A DNA stretch of 64,000 bases from Gulbenkiania mobilis (GTDB taxonomy: Bacteria > Pseudomonadota > Gammaproteobacteria > Burkholderiales > Chromobacteriaceae): the NCBI GenBank assembly GCA_004346645.1, contig SMDA01000001.1, forward strand, positions 310,001 to 374,000, written 5' to 3'. Under the pieces are notes generated by a model. The model was not told the origin of the DNA and searched no databases. It was given only the letters and a program-made list of their open reading frames with translations. Made by a program: the position numbers and the translations under genes. Positions 61,861 to 64,000 of the stretch are shown one piece after another (the stretch's first letter is position 1; each line of letters opens with the position of its first letter).

Positions 61861-63087
61861 TCATGTCCGGCTACGAGCCCGTGCTTCGTATCGCGACATC
61901 AGCGGGGTGGCGGAGATGCCGTGCAGTACGATGGAGATGGTGATGGTGGCGAGCGTTACACTCACCAGCACGCCAGCCACTTCGGCCGGCAGATGTTCGT
62001 CCAGTGCAAACGACAGGTAGTACACCGACCCCACCCCACGGATGCCGAACCAACTAATCAGGCGCCGCTGGCTGGCGCGTACATGGTGGTGGGGCAAGGT
62101 AAGCCAGGCTGCCACCGGCCGCGCGATGAGCAGGATGGTGCCCGTCAAGGCCACTACCAGCCAGCTCCAGCTGATCCAGGGCAGCATCGCGCCGATCAGC
62201 AGCACCACGGCCACTTCGGCCAACCTTTCGCATTGCTCGGAGAAGCTGAGCAGCCGGGCATTCAACCGACGTTCACCATCGCTGCCGTGGTTCTCGATGT
62301 GGTTCATCGCCAGCCCTGCGGCGAATACGGCGAGGAAGCCGTAGGTCTTGAGCAGAAGTGCCAGCCCGTAGGACAGTGCGATCACCCCCAGCACCAAAAA
62401 CTCCTCGAATTCCAGGTGGTGTCCCCGGGCCCGCAGAAGGCGGACGCCACGTGCCACCAGCGTACCGCACAGCCAGCCCAGCAGCACTCCCCCGGCGATC
62501 GCCCAGACGAGATCGAATGCGATCCAGCGCCAGCCGGCGCTGCCGATCTCGTGCATGCCGATCAGCCCCAGGCCGAGCATGATGCCCGGGAAGGCGGCGC
62601 CGTCGTTCATCCCGCCTTCGGCGGTGAGGGTAAAGCGTACCGCATCGCGATCACCCGGCTCCTGAATCTGCACGTCCGCCGCCAGCACCGGATCGGTGGG
62701 GGCGAGGATGGCCGCCAGAAGCAGCGCCACGCCCCAGGGCAGGTCCAGCAGCAGCGCCCCGACCGCGGTGACGATGACGATGGTGGCCACCATCCCCAGT
62801 GAGGCCAGGCGCAGGGGCAGGTGCCATTCCTTCCAGGTAAGCGGTGCGCGCAGCCGCAATCCCACCGCAAACAGCGTGATCAGCACCGCGATTTCGGTGA
62901 GGACCTCCAGCACGGCCGCATCCTCTACCGGGTGCGCGCGCAGCAGGCCGAAGCCTGCCGGGCCGATGGTGTAGCCGACGATCAGATAGATGATGGCGGA
63001 GGACAGTGGCAGGCGCTGCACCGTATGGCCGGCGAAGGCCATCACGATCAGCACGGCACCGACGAGAAAGAACCAGAACTCGATCAT
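61861..63087 (-). CDS. CPA1-family Na+/H+ antiporter
   Basis: A 408-residue, roughly 12-helix cation:proton antiporter. APTDPVLAADVQI and EGGMNDGAAFP contain the transport Asp residues of the NhaP/CPA1 group, and FGIRGVGSVYYLSFAL the conserved Arg segment. ATG 63087 (MIEFWFFLVGA) overlaps the topoisomerase stop as ATGA and has AAGGAGCG upstream. It probably serves pH and salt homeostasis. Confidence 0.92.
   Translation of the reverse strand: MIEFWFFLVGAVLIVMAFAGHTVQRLPLSSAIIYLIVGYTIGPAGFGLLRAHPVEDAAVLEVLTEIAVLITLFAVGLRLRAPLTWKEWHLPLRLASLGMVATIVIVTAVGALLLDLPWGVALLLAAILAPTDPVLAADVQIQEPGDRDAVRFTLTAEGGMNDGAAFPGIMLGLGLIGMHEIGSAGWRWIAFDLVWAIAGGVLLGWLCGTLVARGVRLLRARGHHLEFEEFLVLGVIALSYGLALLLKTYGFLAVFAAGLAMNHIENHGSDGERRLNARLLSFSEQCERLAEVAVVLLIGAMLPWISWSWLVVALTGTILLIARPVAAWLTLPHHHVRASQRRLISWFGIRGVGSVYYLSFALDEHLPAEVAGVLVSVTLATITISIVLHGISATPLMSRYEARARSRT
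62215..62225 (-). repeat. Uptake-like element, copy 21
   Basis: Exact 11-mer inside the antiporter gene, sense orientation, read R-L-A-E; downstream purine G. Confidence 0.85.
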
Positions 63088-64000
63088 CGGAGCGCTCCTT
63101 GATGGGCTACCGCGCGCTGGCTTGCTGCGGACGGGGCCGCGGCCTTTTGAGGCCGGGGGGGATCTGCGGCTGTTCGCGCTTCCAGATAGGCCTGCAGTTG
63201 GTGTTCGGCAGCCGTGAGCCCGCCGGCCGCGCGCAGGCGGGCAAAGCGTGCAGCCTCTTCGGCCAACCTTCCGGCAAGGAAGTCGTCGACGAGGGCCGGG
63301 TGGACATAGGCCTTGCGGCACACCGCTACCGTGTTGCCCAGATGCGCGGCCACCTCGCGCAGTGCACCCATCAGCTGGCGCCGGGCCTCCGCCTTGGTGG
63401 AGAAGCGCAGCGGCGCCAAGCGTTCGAAGGCATAGACACTGCCATGCCAGGTACGGAAATCCTTGGCGGTGAATGGGGCCCGGCAGTGGTGACGCAGATA
63501 GCCGTTGACGTCGGCCGAACCCAGCGCGTGCACCGCGCCTTCCTCATCCAGGTACTGGAACAGGGTCTGGCCCGGCAGTTCCTGGCAACGGCGCACGATG
63601 CGCGCCACCCTCGGGTCGGTCAGGCGCAGGCTGTGGCGCACCCCGCTTTTGCCGCGGAAGGCCAGCTCCACCGTATGGCCACGGATGCGTGCGTGGCGGT
63701 TGCGCAGCGTGGTCAGTCCGTAGGAGTTGTTGGCACGGCGGTAGGCCACGTTGCCCACGCGGATGTGGGTGGTGTCCAAAAGACGGACCAGCGTGGCCAG
63801 CAGCACCTCCCGGCTGAGTCCGCGCCGGCGCAAGTCCGCATCTACCTGACGCCGCAGTCGTCCCAGCACGGCGGCAAAGGCCGTCATGCGGTCAAACTTG
63901 CCCTCGTCACGCAGGGCCCGCCAGTCGTCGTGGTACCGGTACTGCTTGCGGCCGCGTGCATCCCGGCCGGTGGCCTGCAGGTGACCGCAGGGGTCGGGGC
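63084..64000 (-). CDS. Type IB DNA topoisomerase (poxvirus-like), 5' end beyond window
   Basis: At least 304 residues; the frame is open to the right edge, so the N-terminus is missing. GRDARGRKQYRYHDDWRALR, the RGKSGVRHSLRL active-site strand, KDFRTWHGS and the nucleophile Tyr in VCRKAYVHPALVD identify a bacterial type IB enzyme, which relaxes supercoils through a 3'-phosphotyrosine. The C-terminal tail is Ala/Pro-rich. Translationally coupled to the antiporter. An uptake-like element lies inside. Confidence 0.93.
   Translation of the reverse strand, partial: PDPCGHLQATGRDARGRKQYRYHDDWRALRDEGKFDRMTAFAAVLGRLRRQVDADLRRRGLSREVLLATLVRLLDTTHIRVGNVAYRRANNSYGLTTLRNRHARIRGHTVELAFRGKSGVRHSLRLTDPRVARIVRRCQELPGQTLFQYLDEEGAVHALGSADVNGYLRHHCRAPFTAKDFRTWHGSVYAFERLAPLRFSTKAEARRQLMGALREVAAHLGNTVAVCRKAYVHPALVDDFLAGRLAEEAARFARLRAAGGLTAAEHQLQAYLEARTAADPPRPQKAAAPSAASQRAVAHQGALR
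63258..63268 (-). repeat. Uptake-like element, copy 22
   Basis: Exact 11-mer inside the topoisomerase gene, sense orientation, read R-L-A-E; downstream purine G. Confidence 0.85.

Overview
The window is high-GC chromosomal DNA of a motile, free-living Gram-negative bacterium, most likely a betaproteobacterium of the Neisseriales (Chromobacteriaceae-like). This placement is inferred from the protein repertoire (ProQ/FinO of the short neisserial type, an MntX-like Mn exporter, betaproteobacterial H-NS, MotD) and from the gene order uvrC-pgsA-tRNA-Gly/Cys/Leu. No database search was possible. I see no phage, insertion sequence, CRISPR array or rRNA.

Layout. 0-23 kb is housekeeping: glyA end, nrdR, ribD, guaB, uvrC-pgsA with five tRNAs, proQ, chaB, glycerate kinase, cysK, ychJ, gpx, dcd, feoAB-bfr, a class 1A dihydroorotate dehydrogenase, ygiD and rdgC. 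23-34.5 kb holds tRNA-Pro(x2)/Thr, a methyltransferase, a chemoreceptor, a manganese exporter behind a yybP-ykoY-type riboswitch, rlmI, mscL, a yddG-like exporter, tRNA-Asn, ygfZ, an H-NS protein and a PilZ-like protein. 34.6-40.6 kb is one long minus-strand unit (rluC, HAD phosphatase, Rieske, sppA, motD, rutE, pyrD class 2, slyB). 41-44.5 kb is rne plus a second tRNA-Asn.

45-63 kb is an accessory stress and sensing region: a Gly/Gln/Tyr/Ser-rich low-complexity protein, a hybrid kinase with an ethylene-receptor-type membrane domain, BON, CsbD, GlsB, YqjD, YqjE, lipocalin, DUF421 and PRC-barrel proteins, a Gln-rich disordered protein, a second hybrid kinase, an NtrC-type sigma-54 activator, Ku, a Na+/H+ antiporter and a type IB topoisomerase. 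Sigma-54 (-24/-12) promoter matches precede five of these stress units, and a weaker one precedes ku, so the activator encoded among them probably controls the island.

The most striking signal runs through the whole window: the 11-mer GGTTGGCCGAA (reverse TTCGGCCAACC) occurs 22 times exactly, on both strands, always followed by a purine. Chance predicts well under one copy. Twelve copies are intergenic, two pairs form inverted-repeat terminator-like hairpins, and the ten copies inside genes always read as (R/G)LAE or SAN. This is how neisserial DNA uptake sequences behave, but the sequence differs from every uptake-sequence dialect I know. I propose it as an undescribed uptake signal (DUS-like dialect).
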